This document shows positions 5,646 to 14,165 of a DNA stretch of 27,377 nt, in pieces (the stretch's first letter is position 1; every line of letters begins with the position of its first letter). The stretch is from the NCBI GenBank assembly GCA_049513055.1, contig JBEKWN010000037.1, positions 1 to 27,377 on the forward strand, in the 5' to 3' direction. The translations under genes and the position numbers were made by a program. The notes below the pieces were generated by a model. That model made no database searches. It was not told the origin of the DNA and worked only from the letters and a program-made list of their open reading frames with translations. Source of the stretch: UBA1163 sp049513055 (GTDB lineage Bacteria > Desulfobacterota > BSN033 > UBA1163).

Positions 5646-7436
5646 TTATGCTTTGATGTCCTCTGCATAACATTTAATAAAATCTTCAGGATATCTTTCG
5701 GCCATCCAGTTTCGTACAAAACATTCAATCTCTGAGGCCGTTGGGAATTGGAACAATTGTTCGACTAACGACCGGGTTTCTTCAAACCTTGACATTCGGA
5801 GCACCTTCTTCACTTTGGGAATGGAGACCGGGTTCATGCTGAATTCATCCAAGCCCAGGCCTAACAGGATCAAGGCATAAGTGGGTTCTGCCGCCATCTC
5901 CCCACAAATGGCAACTGGAATCCCGGCTTGATGACCGGACTGAACCACCCATCGGATGATTCTCAGAACGGCCGGATGAAGGGGTTCATAAAGATAGGAC
6001 ACATGTTCATTGATCCGATCGACGGCCAGCGCATACTGGATCAGGTCGTTCGTTCCGATGCTGAAGAAATCCACTTCTCTCGCTAAAATGTCAGCAATGT
6101 CCGAGGCAGAAGGAATCTCGATCATGGCCCCGATCTGGATTCTCTGATCGAAAGGGATTTTTGCTTTGGCCAAGTCCTTTTTAACTTCTTCCAAAATAGC
6201 CTTCGCCTGTCGAATCTCTTCAACCCCCGAGATCATGGGGAAAAGGATCCTCAGTTTTCCATGGACACTGGCTCGCAAAATCCCTCTCAGCTGGACTTTA
6301 AAGATTTCAGTCTCCTTGAGGCTGAACCGGATCGCCCTCAACCCCAAAGCCGGGTTCAACTCATTGTTCTTCGAATAATCGGGAAGAAATTTATCGCCGC
6401 CGATGTCTAAGGTACGGATGGTAGCTGTCGCAGGGTAAATATTTTCCACCATATGTCGGTAGGTTTGAAAATGCTCTTCCTCGGTCGGGAGGTCTTTCCG
6501 ATTGAGATAAAGGATTTCAGTCCGATAAAGCCCGATCCCTTCCGCGCCATGCATCTTGGCAGAGGAAATTTCCTCCACCATTTCAATATTGGCCTGGAGA
6601 CGGACGCGAATTCCATCGCGGGTCTCTGCCGGCAGAGAGGCATACTTAAGAATCTCACGTTCGATCGATTTGGTTCGGCGTTTCCGTTCGAGAAAGGACT
6701 GAGAGACCTCCTCTGTGGGATTAATGGCCACCTCTCCTGTCTCTCCATCGATAATTAAGAGGTCTCCCCCATTGATGAGGGAAGTCGCTACCTCGAGCCC
6801 TACCACGGCCGGGATGCCCAGAGATCGGGAAAGGATGGCCGTATGGGAAACCTTCCCGCCAATATCCGTGATAAACCCTGCGATATGTTTCAGGTTCATC
6901 TGGAGGGTATCCGCTGGAGAGAGGTCATGGGCGACGACTATCACTTTCCCTTTGATCTTGGTGATATCGTCTTCCTTCTTTCCCAAGAGATTTCGAAAGA
7001 TCCTCGCCGCCACATAGTGAAGGTCGCTGCGCCGTTCCCTCAAATATTCGTCTTCGATGGCCTTAAAGGCCGTGTCCAGCTTCTCCAAGGTGAGATCCAG
7101 AGCCCATTCTGCATTCACCTTTTTCTTTCGGATCGTATCCACCGTGTCCTGAAGCAGCATCTCATCGTTCAGGATCATCAAGTGGACATCCAGGATAAAA
7201 GAATGTTTACGTACTTGTGGATCCAAAATCTTTTCTTTAATCTCCGTCAACTGATTCCGAGATTCTTCAATCGCATTGAAAAACCGTTTGATCTCTTCCT
7301 CAACCTGTGCCGGATCGATTCGCTTCTGAGGAAGACGAACTTTGAATCGTTCAACTAAATAGGCTTTCCCAATGATGATCCCAGGGGAAGCCCCGATTCC
7401 TTGGATAAACTTATTGATCTGTTGCTGAACAGCCAT
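5646..7436 (-). CDS. ptsI: Phosphoenolpyruvate-protein phosphotransferase, PTS enzyme I
   Basis: Enzyme I takes phosphate from PEP and passes it to HPr. At 596 residues it is slightly longer than the E. coli protein (575). The active histidine is H198 in GGKVSHTAILSRSLGIPA. The PEP-binding barrel shows GIGLYRTEILYL (300-311), DIGGDK, NPALGLRAIR, SIGTNDLIQY (459-468) and the catalytic C511 in AICGEMA. There is no N-terminal GAF domain, so it is the sugar-PTS-like form rather than PtsP. The Shine-Dalgarno gaggaatagga is good. It starts 2 nt after ptsH ends, consistent with translational coupling. No membrane permease (EIIB/EIIC) is visible in the window, so the phosphate likely serves regulation through the two EIIA proteins. 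Confidence 0.96.
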   Translation of the reverse strand: MAVQQQINKFIQGIGASPGIIIGKAYLVERFKVRLPQKRIDPAQVEEEIKRFFNAIEESRNQLTEIKEKILDPQVRKHSFILDVHLMILNDEMLLQDTVDTIRKKKVNAEWALDLTLEKLDTAFKAIEDEYLRERRSDLHYVAARIFRNLLGKKEDDITKIKGKVIVVAHDLSPADTLQMNLKHIAGFITDIGGKVSHTAILSRSLGIPAVVGLEVATSLINGGDLLIIDGETGEVAINPTEEVSQSFLERKRRTKSIEREILKYASLPAETRDGIRVRLQANIEMVEEISSAKMHGAEGIGLYRTEILYLNRKDLPTEEEHFQTYRHMVENIYPATATIRTLDIGGDKFLPDYSKNNELNPALGLRAIRFSLKETEIFKVQLRGILRASVHGKLRILFPMISGVEEIRQAKAILEEVKKDLAKAKIPFDQRIQIGAMIEIPSASDIADILAREVDFFSIGTNDLIQYALAVDRINEHVSYLYEPLHPAVLRIIRWVVQSGHQAGIPVAICGEMAAEPTYALILLGLGLDEFSMNPVSIPKVKKVLRMSRFEETRSLVEQLFQFPTASEIECFVRNWMAERYPEDFIKCYAEDIKA

Positions 7437-7438
7437 TC

Positions 7439-7705
7439 CTATTCCTCACCGAATTTATTCTCAATCAATTCACCGAGGGTCTTGATCGCTTGGACCGAGT
7501 CTTTTCCCTCTGCCTTCAGCGTAATCTTCGAGCCCTTCGAAGCGGCTAACATGAGAATGCCCATGATCGATTTCCCATTCACCTCCAGGCCATCCTTCTC
7601 GAGGGTAATCTCTGAAGCGAAGCGATTGGCCGTTTTAACCAAGAGGGCAGCTGCCCGCGCATGAAGCCCTAAGCGATTTCGAATAGTAAAGGTCTGAACT
7701 TCCAT
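7439..7705 (-). CDS. ptsH: Phosphocarrier protein HPr
   Basis: HPr relays phosphate from enzyme I to EIIA proteins. From the ATG at 7705 the protein is 88 residues, the normal length, with the phospho-histidine at H15 (NRLGLHARAAA) and the regulatory serine at S46 (VNGKSIMGI), the site used by HPr kinase. An open frame extends 18 codons further upstream to 7759, but that would add a tail HPr never has, so I prefer the internal ATG; its Shine-Dalgarno is weak (aaaggaaa about 17 nt away). The presence of both His and Ser sites agrees with hprK three genes upstream. Confidence 0.93.
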   Translation of the reverse strand: MEVQTFTIRNRLGLHARAAALLVKTANRFASEITLEKDGLEVNGKSIMGILMLAASKGSKITLKAEGKDSVQAIKTLGELIENKFGEE

Positions 7706-7819
7706 CCCGACGCTTGTAGTCTCGTTTCCTTTCCAATGATCCTTAAAAAAGCAAAGCACATCACATAGCGCAAAACGATATTTTTAATTCTAAAATCTAA
7801 TCTCAAAACTCTCAAACTC
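7706..7819. other. Spacer with degenerate aactct/aatct words
   Basis: The 114 nt between EIIA(Man) and ptsH include, at about 7789-7825, a chain of near-identical words (ttctaaaatctaatctcaaa, actctcaaactcttaactct). It is another case of the short-word repeats seen in many spacers of this window. I see no gene or terminator. Confidence 0.4.
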
Positions 7820-8254
7820 TTAACTCTTCTTTTTATCCACCCGTTTTTTAAGCACCTCACTGGCCAGGTTGATATTTTTCTGACCATAATCGGTAATAAA
7901 AACGGCCAAGGCTTCAAGATCCATATCGTTCTGATAGGTCGCTAATTTCAGCAACATGGGAAGGTTGACTCCTGTGATCACTTCGATCCTCCTCTCCTCT
8001 AAGAAGGAGAGGCTGATATTGGAAGGGGTCCCTCCATACATATCCGTCAGGATGAGCACCCCTTGTCCAACATCCACTTTTCGGATGGCAGCGATGATCT
8101 TTTCCCGGATCTCCTCGGAGCCTTCCTTCGGATCGATCGAAACAGGTTGAAACTGTTTTAACTCCTCTCCCACCACCAACTGAGCAGCGCAGATCATCTC
8201 CTCAGCCAAGTGGCAATGCGTCACCACAACAACCCCCACCATCTCTTTCCTCAT
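7820..8254 (-). CDS. PTS EIIA component, mannose family
   Basis: This 144-residue protein is a stand-alone EIIA(Man) domain. The phospho-histidine is most likely H13 in VVVVTHCHLAEEM, and the family segment LILTDMYGGTPSN (about 68-80) forms the rest of the site. Mannose-family transporters also need EIIB, EIIC and EIID; none is here, so the protein more likely senses or signals PTS phosphorylation. The gene order rapZ, EIIA(Man), ptsH, ptsI recurs in Desulfobacterota. Its ATG overlaps the stop of rapZ by 4 nt (8251-8254), and gagaaggg lies just before the ATG. The C-terminus is lysine-rich. Confidence 0.92.
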   Translation of the reverse strand: MRKEMVGVVVVTHCHLAEEMICAAQLVVGEELKQFQPVSIDPKEGSEEIREKIIAAIRKVDVGQGVLILTDMYGGTPSNISLSFLEERRIEVITGVNLPMLLKLATYQNDMDLEALAVFITDYGQKNINLASEVLKKRVDKKKS

Positions 8255-9177
8255 CCCTTCTCCGCATCGCGGTGTTGCACAGACAGAAATACTCCCCTCT
8301 TCGTCAATTCATCCCGGAGCATCTCTGCCAATCGGTTGACGATGGCGATGGACCGATGCCTCCCACCGGTACATCCCACAGCAATGGTCAAATGGGTTTT
8401 TCTCTCCCTTTCATAGAGGGGGAGAAGGAACCGAATGAACTCTTGAACGTATCGTAAAAATTCTTTTGTCTCTTCCCACTGGAGGACATATTCCGCTACC
8501 TTTGGATGATCCCCTCTCAACCGTTTCAGCTCTTCAACAAAATAAGGATTGGGTAAAAACCGAACATCCATCAAGAGGTCTGTTTCAAAAGGGATCCCAA
8601 AACTATATCCGAAGGAAAGGAGGAGCACCGTCATCTGGCCTGAGTTCCGCCCCTCTTGAGCATACTGTTGGATTTTTTCTTTCAGTTGATGGACATTTAA
8701 TTGTGACGTATCAATCACCTGATGGGCCATATCCCTGATGCCTTGAAGTCGTTCTCGTTCCAAACGGAGCCCTTCTCGGATAGATCCGCCCACTGCCAAA
8801 GGGTGCTGACGACGGGTCTCGCTGAAACGCCTCATCAGAATGGAGTCGGAAGACTCCAAAAAGAGGATTTCGATTGGGTAACCTTCCCTCTTCAATTCTT
8901 GGATGATCCTTCTCGAATCCTCTAAAAAATCCTTCTCCCCTTCTGTGTCCCCTGCCTGTTGCGAGGAAGGATAGGATGCTTCTCCCCGAATATCCTCCAC
9001 CATTGCCACTTTGGAGATCTTTCCACCTGATTGCTCACAGAGTTCTATGAATTTAGGTAAAAGGAGGATGGGAAGGTTATCGACACAATAAAAACCAATA
9101 TCTTCTAAGGCTTTAATGGCCGTTGTTTTGCCCGACCCGGAAAGACCGCTGATGAGAATCACCCGTATGTTCTTCAC
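8251..9177 (-). CDS. rapZ: RNase adapter protein / nucleotide-binding protein RapZ (YvcJ family)
   Basis: RapZ-family proteins bind nucleotides. In E. coli RapZ steers RNase E to the sRNA GlmZ and so controls amino-sugar synthesis for the envelope. The Walker A is GLSGSGKT (11-18), followed by IGFYCVDNLP. The C-terminal domain shows SFGYSFGIP, DVRFLPNPY and VGCTGGRHRSI. At 308 residues it is longer than the E. coli protein (284); an extra hydrophilic stretch near residues 67-82 accounts for much of this. The start is GTG at 9177, overlapping the TGA of hprK (9174-9177), with gaagtggag just upstream. Embedding between hprK and EIIA(Man) is the usual Desulfobacterota order. Whether it acts on an sRNA here is unknown. 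Confidence 0.93.
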   Translation of the reverse strand: MKNIRVILISGLSGSGKTTAIKALEDIGFYCVDNLPILLLPKFIELCEQSGGKISKVAMVEDIRGEASYPSSQQAGDTEGEKDFLEDSRRIIQELKREGYPIEILFLESSDSILMRRFSETRRQHPLAVGGSIREGLRLERERLQGIRDMAHQVIDTSQLNVHQLKEKIQQYAQEGRNSGQMTVLLLSFGYSFGIPFETDLLMDVRFLPNPYFVEELKRLRGDHPKVAEYVLQWEETKEFLRYVQEFIRFLLPLYERERKTHLTIAVGCTGGRHRSIAIVNRLAEMLRDELTKRGVFLSVQHRDAEKG

Positions 9178-10142
9178 TCCACTTCGCCCTCAACCTCAAA
9201 TCTGTCCCCCTCTCTTTCTTCCATCTTTCGAAGGAGTTTTTTCTCAAACTCCAAGGCCGAATCGTATCCCATCACTTTCAAAAGGTGATTGCGGACAGCC
9301 ACTTCGATGATGGTCGTCAAATTCCGAGCGGGCGTGACGGGGATTCTTAACATCGGGAGCTCAATGTCCAAGATGGAAAATTTTTCCTCCTCAAACCCCA
9401 AGCGATCGTACTCCCGGTGGGTATCCCACTCCATCAGCTCCAGGACGAGCTCGATCTTCTTCTTCTCACGGATGGCCTCTACACCAAAAAGGCTCCTAAT
9501 GTTGATAATCCCCAATCCTCGGATCTCCATGTGGTGTTGGATCACTTCGAAACCACTTCCGATCACAGAAGAGGGAGATCGCTTCTGAATATGAACCATA
9601 TCGTCCGCCACCAGTCGGTGCCCACGAAGAATCAGATCCAATGCACATTCACTCTTCCCGATCCCACTTTTGCCCAGGATGAGGACGCCCACCCCAAAGA
9701 CATCCATGAGCACACCGTGGAGGCTGCTGGTGGATGAGAGTTTCTCTTCTAAAAATTTGGTGATCCGCTCAATGAAATCGAAAGAACGGAGATTGGTCCG
9801 AAATACGGGGATCCCTTTCCCATCAGCTTCCCGGAGAAGAAATTCAGGAATCTCCAAACCCCGAGTAATCACTAAACAGGACAACGGCAGGCTACAGATC
9901 TGTTGAATCACCTTCTCCTGCATCTCAGGAGTGAGTGTTTTAAAATAAGCCATTTCTGTATTTCCGATGATCTGAAGACGTTCTGGATTGATGAATTGGA
10001 CAAAACCCGTCAAGGCCAATCCCATCTTTTGGACTTGTGAATGGGTAATCTTCTTCTTGAGCCCATTTCGCCCGGTCATCAGGGTCAGTTCCAGATGATG
10101 TTGTCGATTCTGCTCCAATTCTTGTACGAGAAGGCTGTTCAT
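9174..10142 (-). CDS. hprK: HPr kinase/phosphorylase
   Basis: HprK phosphorylates HPr on Ser46 with ATP or pyrophosphate and can reverse this. The Walker A is GKSGIGKS (157-164), followed by ECALDLILRGHRLVADDMV. The family signature MEIRGLGIINIRSLFG spans about 205-220, and H141 in LHGVLMDV is the conserved residue before the P-loop. Length (322) is typical. The N-terminal 130 residues are the HPr-Ser-P regulatory domain. The gene begins 3 nt after ptsN ends and overlaps rapZ by 4 nt. In Gram-negative bacteria HprK usually accompanies a permease-less PTS with regulatory output, as here. Confidence 0.96.
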   Translation of the reverse strand: MNSLLVQELEQNRQHHLELTLMTGRNGLKKKITHSQVQKMGLALTGFVQFINPERLQIIGNTEMAYFKTLTPEMQEKVIQQICSLPLSCLVITRGLEIPEFLLREADGKGIPVFRTNLRSFDFIERITKFLEEKLSSTSSLHGVLMDVFGVGVLILGKSGIGKSECALDLILRGHRLVADDMVHIQKRSPSSVIGSGFEVIQHHMEIRGLGIINIRSLFGVEAIREKKKIELVLELMEWDTHREYDRLGFEEEKFSILDIELPMLRIPVTPARNLTTIIEVAVRNHLLKVMGYDSALEFEKKLLRKMEEREGDRFEVEGEVE

Positions 10143-10145
10143 CGA

Positions 10146-10610
10146 TTAATATTTCTCATCCTCTTCGGCGATGATTTGAAAAAGCTCCTTCTGGGAAGAA
10201 GCCTCCATCAATCTCTTTTTGAAGGAAGGTCCTTTGAGCAGGGTGACAATACGACTCAGAAGCTTTAGATTATCCACCGCCGAATTCTCTGGGGCCATGA
10301 CTAAAAAGAAGAGCTGGCTGGGTTTTCGATCGATGGAGTCAAAATCCACGCCCTTGAGGGAACGACCAAAAGAGATGAAAAATTTTTTTAACTTTTTCAA
10401 TCGACCATGGGGAATGGCAATCCCTTCCCCAATTCCCGTCGATCCTAGTTTTTCCCGATCGAGGAGCACTTGGAGCAACTCTTCGACAGAGGTTACCTGG
10501 CAGGGCTTCACCAAAAGGCTTGACAATTCCTTCAGAATGGATGGTTTGTCCGTTCCCTGCAGGTTGGGGATCACCCACTCTTCATTCAAATAATCCATGA
10601 TCTTCATCAT
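10146..10610 (-). CDS. ptsN: PTS EIIA-Ntr regulatory protein
   Basis: PtsN is the nitrogen-branch EIIA that signals through its phosphorylation state. The 154 residues show the fructose/mannitol-type EIIA fold with phospho-histidine H68 in GEGIAIPHGR. The following RLKKLKKFFISFGRSLKGVDF and LFFLVMAPE match the PtsN subgroup. The start codon pair ATGATG at 10610 follows gagaggga. hpf lies 18 nt upstream and hprK 3 nt downstream. Its position just after rpoN-hpf is the classical sigma-54 neighbourhood. There is no NPr or EI-Ntr gene in view, so it probably receives phosphate from the HPr and enzyme I encoded downstream. Confidence 0.95.
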   Translation of the reverse strand: MMKIMDYLNEEWVIPNLQGTDKPSILKELSSLLVKPCQVTSVEELLQVLLDREKLGSTGIGEGIAIPHGRLKKLKKFFISFGRSLKGVDFDSIDRKPSQLFFLVMAPENSAVDNLKLLSRIVTLLKGPSFKKRLMEASSQKELFQIIAEEDEKY

Positions 10611-10628
10611 TCCCTCTCAAGCATCTCC

Positions 10629-11174
10629 CTATTTGGGATGAGGTTCCACCCATTCGTAACCCCCGTCTTTAGACCGATAGACGACGTTCATCTGCCCAGA
10701 ATCTGAATTGATAAATACTAAAAAATCCTTTTTCGAAAGAGTCAATTGAGAGAGCGCCTCCTCAAGAGACATGGGTTTGGCAATAGTACGTCTCTTCTGG
10801 ATGAGGGGGGGGATGTCTCCTTCTTCTTTCCCTTCTCCGGCCTTTCCGCTCAGTTGGAGGGAGGCCTTTGGAGAAGAGGGGTTTGCCCTTTTTCGTCTTG
10901 CCTTCTCCCTCCGTTCACGAATCTGCCGCTCCATCTTATCCACCATCTGATCGATGGCGGCATGGAGATCGTTGTCCCTTCCCTGGCCATTAAAAGTCCT
11001 TCCATTCCCGACAATAGTGATCTCTGCAATATGCCGGAATTTTTCTACCGCCAGAACGACATGAACCTCCCTTGGGTTCTCAATATATTTTTGAAGCTTC
11101 TGCACCTTCTCTTTCACATAAGCCTTGACTCCTTCGTCGGTCTCCATATGTCGAAATGTCACTGCGACCTGCAT
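10629..11174 (-). CDS. hpf: Ribosome hibernation-promoting factor, long form
   Basis: HPF inactivates ribosomes in stationary phase. The 181 residues have two parts: an N-terminal S30AE domain (about 1-98; MQVAVTFRHMETDEGVKAYV and DLHAAIDQMVDKMERQIR), a charged linker (about 99-125), and a C-terminal dimerisation domain (about 126-181; RRTIAKPMSLEEALSQL, FLVFINSDSGQMNVVYRSKD). The second domain makes it the long form, which drives 100S ribosome dimers without a separate RMF. The Shine-Dalgarno is aaggagc, 5 nt before the ATG. It follows rpoN by 74 nt, as in many Proteobacteria. Confidence 0.95.
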   Translation of the reverse strand: MQVAVTFRHMETDEGVKAYVKEKVQKLQKYIENPREVHVVLAVEKFRHIAEITIVGNGRTFNGQGRDNDLHAAIDQMVDKMERQIRERREKARRKRANPSSPKASLQLSGKAGEGKEEGDIPPLIQKRRTIAKPMSLEEALSQLTLSKKDFLVFINSDSGQMNVVYRSKDGGYEWVEPHPK

Positions 11175-11248
11175 TTGTCAGCTCCTTATCTTCGCCAAAG
11201 TTCTTTGAATGGATGGCAATCGGCATCATGCTAACGATTCTATGAGTA

Positions 11249-12709
11249 TTAAACGATCTTTCTCCGTTCGTTGGAGGAAAGGATTTTCATCATCTCTCGA
11301 TATTTCGAAACGGTTCTCCTTGCGATATGGATGTTCATTCCCTGGAGAATCTGAACCAATTTCTCATCGCTGTAAGGTTTCCTCGGATCCTCTTTAGCGA
11401 TGATCTCCCGAACCAGATTCTTGACACTTTCTGAAGCCATCGTCTCCCCTTGTGTGGAGGTGATCCCCGCATTGAAGAAGTATTTTAATTCATAAATTCC
11501 TTGGGGGGTATGAACATATTTATTGTGAGTGACCCGGCTAATGGTGGATTCGTGCATCTGGATATCTTCCGCCACATCCCGAAGCACAAGGGGTTTGAGA
11601 GACTGAATCCCTTTATCTAAAAACTCCCTTTGAAATTTCACGATGCTTTTCGTCACCTTATAAATCGTTCTTTGTCGTTGGTGAATGCTGCGGATCAGCC
11701 AGAGGGCGGATCGGAGTTTGTCCTGAATATATTTTCGGTCCCCTTCCATAGCGAGACGGCTGCCGTTGAGGATATTTCGGTAAAGAGAATTGATCTTGAG
11801 CGTCGGGATCCCTTCATCGTTCAAATAGATGACATAATCTCCCTCAACCTTGTAAACATAGACGTCAGGGATGATCTCTTGGATCACCTCTCCTCCAAAG
11901 GCCTTTCCAGGTTTGGGATCCAATTTGGAAATGAGAGAGGCAGCCCGATTCACTCGATCCGGAGACACTCCTAACCGTTTGGCAATCGCCGGATAATTTC
12001 GATTTTTCAATAGAGAGAGATGTTCGGAAACGATTTTTTCTGCGAGGGGATCTCGAGGACTCATCTGCTCCAGTTGGATTAAAAGACATTCTTTCAAATC
12101 TCTCGCCGCCACCCCTACCGGATCGAATTGTTGAATTTTTCGCAGGACTCTCTCTACCACCTCTATCGGAAGATTGGTTTCTGAACAGATATCTTCCAGG
12201 GAGATCTTCAGATATCCGTCTTCATCCAGATTTCCGATGATCCATGTCCCGGCTTCATGCTCTTCCTCTGTGAAACGTGAGAGTTGGAGTTGCCAATGAA
12301 GATGATCAGTAAGGGTTGTTCTCTTCGTGAGGAAATTTTCAAACGAGGGTCTTTCATCCCCATCCGGAGAGCTCGGAGAACTCTTCTGGAATGGGGTGAG
12401 GTTGGAATTTTCTAAATAGTTCTCCCAATCGAACTCATCTGCCCCCTCCCCATTTCCTTTTACCTCGGGGGTAACCTCGGGTTCTGGAGAAGTTTCTCCT
12501 TTCTCCTGTTCGGCCACAGGGGCTTCGCCTTCTGCAAGCTCCCTCCCCTCCTCCTCCTCCTCCAGGAGTGGGTTCTCCTTCATCTCCTGGCTGATCATGT
12601 CGACCAGTTCCAGGCGTGTTAATTGGAGAAGCCGGATCGCCTGCTGAAGCTGAGGAGTGATCACCAACTGTTGGACGAGCCTGGGTGCCAGTTTGAGCTC
12701 TAAGACCAT
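11249..12709 (-). CDS. rpoN: RNA polymerase sigma-54 factor
   Basis: RpoN directs RNA polymerase to -24/-12 promoters that need an AAA+ activator. Region I is the Gln/Leu-rich N-terminus (LVQQLVITPQLQQAIRLLQL, residues 11-30). Region II is acidic (about 48-105, with a run of Glu after NPLLEE). The core-binding and DNA-binding domain contains a helix-turn-helix near VAEDIQMHESTISRVTHNKY. The RpoN box is ARRTVSKYRE at 463-472. Length 486 is normal. The start is ATG with ggag 5 nt upstream inside the lptB stop region; the gap to lptB is 1 nt. I did not recognise a -24/-12 promoter in the window. Confidence 0.97.
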   Translation of the reverse strand: MVLELKLAPRLVQQLVITPQLQQAIRLLQLTRLELVDMISQEMKENPLLEEEEEGRELAEGEAPVAEQEKGETSPEPEVTPEVKGNGEGADEFDWENYLENSNLTPFQKSSPSSPDGDERPSFENFLTKRTTLTDHLHWQLQLSRFTEEEHEAGTWIIGNLDEDGYLKISLEDICSETNLPIEVVERVLRKIQQFDPVGVAARDLKECLLIQLEQMSPRDPLAEKIVSEHLSLLKNRNYPAIAKRLGVSPDRVNRAASLISKLDPKPGKAFGGEVIQEIIPDVYVYKVEGDYVIYLNDEGIPTLKINSLYRNILNGSRLAMEGDRKYIQDKLRSALWLIRSIHQRQRTIYKVTKSIVKFQREFLDKGIQSLKPLVLRDVAEDIQMHESTISRVTHNKYVHTPQGIYELKYFFNAGITSTQGETMASESVKNLVREIIAKEDPRKPYSDEKLVQILQGMNIHIARRTVSKYREMMKILSSNERRKIV

Positions 12710-12710
12710 C

Positions 12711-13505
12711 TTACTCCCATAATCTCCCTTGCGCAGGGGAACTTGAATCCTTTCTCTCTTCCTCTTTGCTACGGTGTCTTCCCCCTAACTCAAATCCATC
12801 TCCCAAATAGATCTTTCTCGCCTTCTGGCTTTGAGCAATCTTTTCGGGAATTCCTTCTTCCAAAATTCGCCCCTCATTGAGGATATACGCCCGGTCACAA
12901 ACTCCCAATGTTTCCCGAACGTTATGATCTGTAATTATAATTCCGATCCCCTTTGATTTCAATTGACGGATAATGGTCTGGATATCTAAAACGGCGATGG
13001 GGTCAATCCCTGAAAAAGGTTCATCCAAAAGGATGAAAGAAGGTGAGAGCACCAAGGCCCTTGTAATTTCCACCCGCCTGCGCTCTCCCCCCGAGAGGAT
13101 ATAGGCCTTCTGTTTTCGTAGCGAGGTGAGACCCAACTCATTCAAGAGTTTCTCCAATCGTTCTTTTCTCTCCTCTCTGGAAAGAGGGAGGGTCTCCAAA
13201 ATCGCCATCAGATTCTCTTCGGTCGTCAGTTTCCTAAAAACCGAGGGCTCCTGAGGAAGGTACCCAATCCCTTTTCTCGCTCGTAAATACATGGGGAGAG
13301 AAGTAATCTCTTCGTCGTTGAGATAGATCTTCCCACCGTTGGGTTGATACAGCCCGACGATCATATAAAAAATGGTGGTCTTTCCTGCGCCATTGGGTCC
13401 CAACAATCCCACCACCTCTCCCCCTTGGATCTCAACACTCACCGAATCCACAACTTTCTTATGACGAAATGACTTGATTAAACTCTCACAGAGAAGGTGC
13501 GACAT
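12711..13505 (-). CDS. lptB: LPS export ABC transporter ATP-binding protein LptB
   Basis: LptB is the ATPase that powers extraction of LPS from the inner membrane by LptBFGC. From the ATG at 13505 the protein has 264 residues: Walker A GPNGAGKT (36-43), Q-loop at GYLPQEPSVFRKLT, ABC signature LSGGERRR (137-144), Walker B ILLDEP (158-163) and the H-loop histidine in IITDHNVRETL. An open frame continues upstream to a TTG at 13544, but those codons are made of the gaataac word repeat, so the ATG is preferred. The C-terminus has a charged tail of about 25 residues beyond the usual end. lptF/lptG are not in the window. Confidence 0.95.
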   Translation of the reverse strand: MSHLLCESLIKSFRHKKVVDSVSVEIQGGEVVGLLGPNGAGKTTIFYMIVGLYQPNGGKIYLNDEEITSLPMYLRARKGIGYLPQEPSVFRKLTTEENLMAILETLPLSREERKERLEKLLNELGLTSLRKQKAYILSGGERRRVEITRALVLSPSFILLDEPFSGIDPIAVLDIQTIIRQLKSKGIGIIITDHNVRETLGVCDRAYILNEGRILEEGIPEKIAQSQKARKIYLGDGFELGGRHRSKEEERKDSSSPAQGRLWE

Positions 13506-13577
13506 GTTATTTGTTGCTCGCTTTCCGTTATTCGTTATTCGCAATTATTTTTTAACTCTGAACTCAAAACTCTTTAA
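13506..13577. repeat. Spacer with gaataac and aactct word repeats
   Basis: Between lptA and lptB the minus strand reads gcgaataacgaataacggaa with further copies of aataac, preceded by chains of gagttttgagttcagagtta type. These are degenerate short-word repeats. They also explain why an open frame appears to extend lptB upstream. Confidence 0.45.
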
Positions 13578-14165
13578 TTATTTCTTTTTTCCTTCTTTCG
13601 GCTTTCTCTCTTCTCCTTCCTCTTTCGGCGGTGGAGTAATGCTCGTGCTGACTCGACTCCCCTTTCCCCCTTCTACAACGCTTCTTTCTTCATCCACGTA
13701 GAAGACGATCCGTTCCCCTCTGATCACATTGGTCCCCTCCCGAACCACTGCATCTCCATCCAAAACCACTTTATTCTTATCCTGATCAAAAGTAGCCTTC
13801 TGGCCGGTAGCCCTGCGATCCAATTGCACGACCTTCACATTTCCGACGGCTACAATCTCCTTTAGCCTTTTCGCAGTTTGATCGTAGGTAATGGTCAGTG
13901 TATTGGCATAGAGAGTCGTGTCTTCTTGTTTGGCGACCACATTCCCTTTAAAGGTAACCGTATTCGTTTTCTGGTCTGCCTCAACGGTATCAGAAGTGAT
14001 ATCAATGGGAGCACGGCTGGCAGTAAATCCAAAACTCTTATCGGTCTGGAGTGCTTTCTCCCCTCCTTTTCTACTCCCCTTCTTTTCCTGGGCCTCCCCA
14101 GAAATGAAAAAGAGAAAAAGGGAGACCAGAATGACGAGAAGCCTGATTCCCTTGCTTGGGCTCAT
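13578..14165 (-). CDS. lptA: LPS transport periplasmic protein LptA
   Basis: LptA forms the periplasmic bridge that carries LPS to the outer membrane. The 195-residue precursor has a signal peptide (hydrophobic core about 8-22; cleavage plausible near 24-26, ISGEAQ). The beta-jellyroll OstA domain runs from about 52 to 168: APIDITSDTVEADQKTNTV, FKGNVVAKQED, GNVKVVQLDRRATGQKATF and GDAVVREGTNVIRG. The tail from about 175 is a Pro/Lys/Glu-rich stretch. The ATG overlaps the lptC stop (14162-14165), and lptB follows, giving the standard lptC-lptA-lptB order. Confidence 0.92.
   Translation of the reverse strand: MSPSKGIRLLVILVSLFLFFISGEAQEKKGSRKGGEKALQTDKSFGFTASRAPIDITSDTVEADQKTNTVTFKGNVVAKQEDTTLYANTLTITYDQTAKRLKEIVAVGNVKVVQLDRRATGQKATFDQDKNKVVLDGDAVVREGTNVIRGERIVFYVDEERSVVEGGKGSRVSTSITPPPKEEGEERKPKEGKKK

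Noticed and set aside
6843..7358. Plus-strand open frame of 171 codons opposite ptsI
   Set aside because: Antisense shadow of a conserved enzyme; composition and motifs do not suggest a protein.
7706..7759. Upstream start extending HPr by 18 residues
   Set aside because: HPr is about 88 residues with His15 and Ser46; the internal ATG gives exactly this numbering.
13506..13544. Upstream TTG start extending LptB by 13 residues
   Set aside because: The codons are gaataac repeat and the internal ATG gives the conserved N-terminus.
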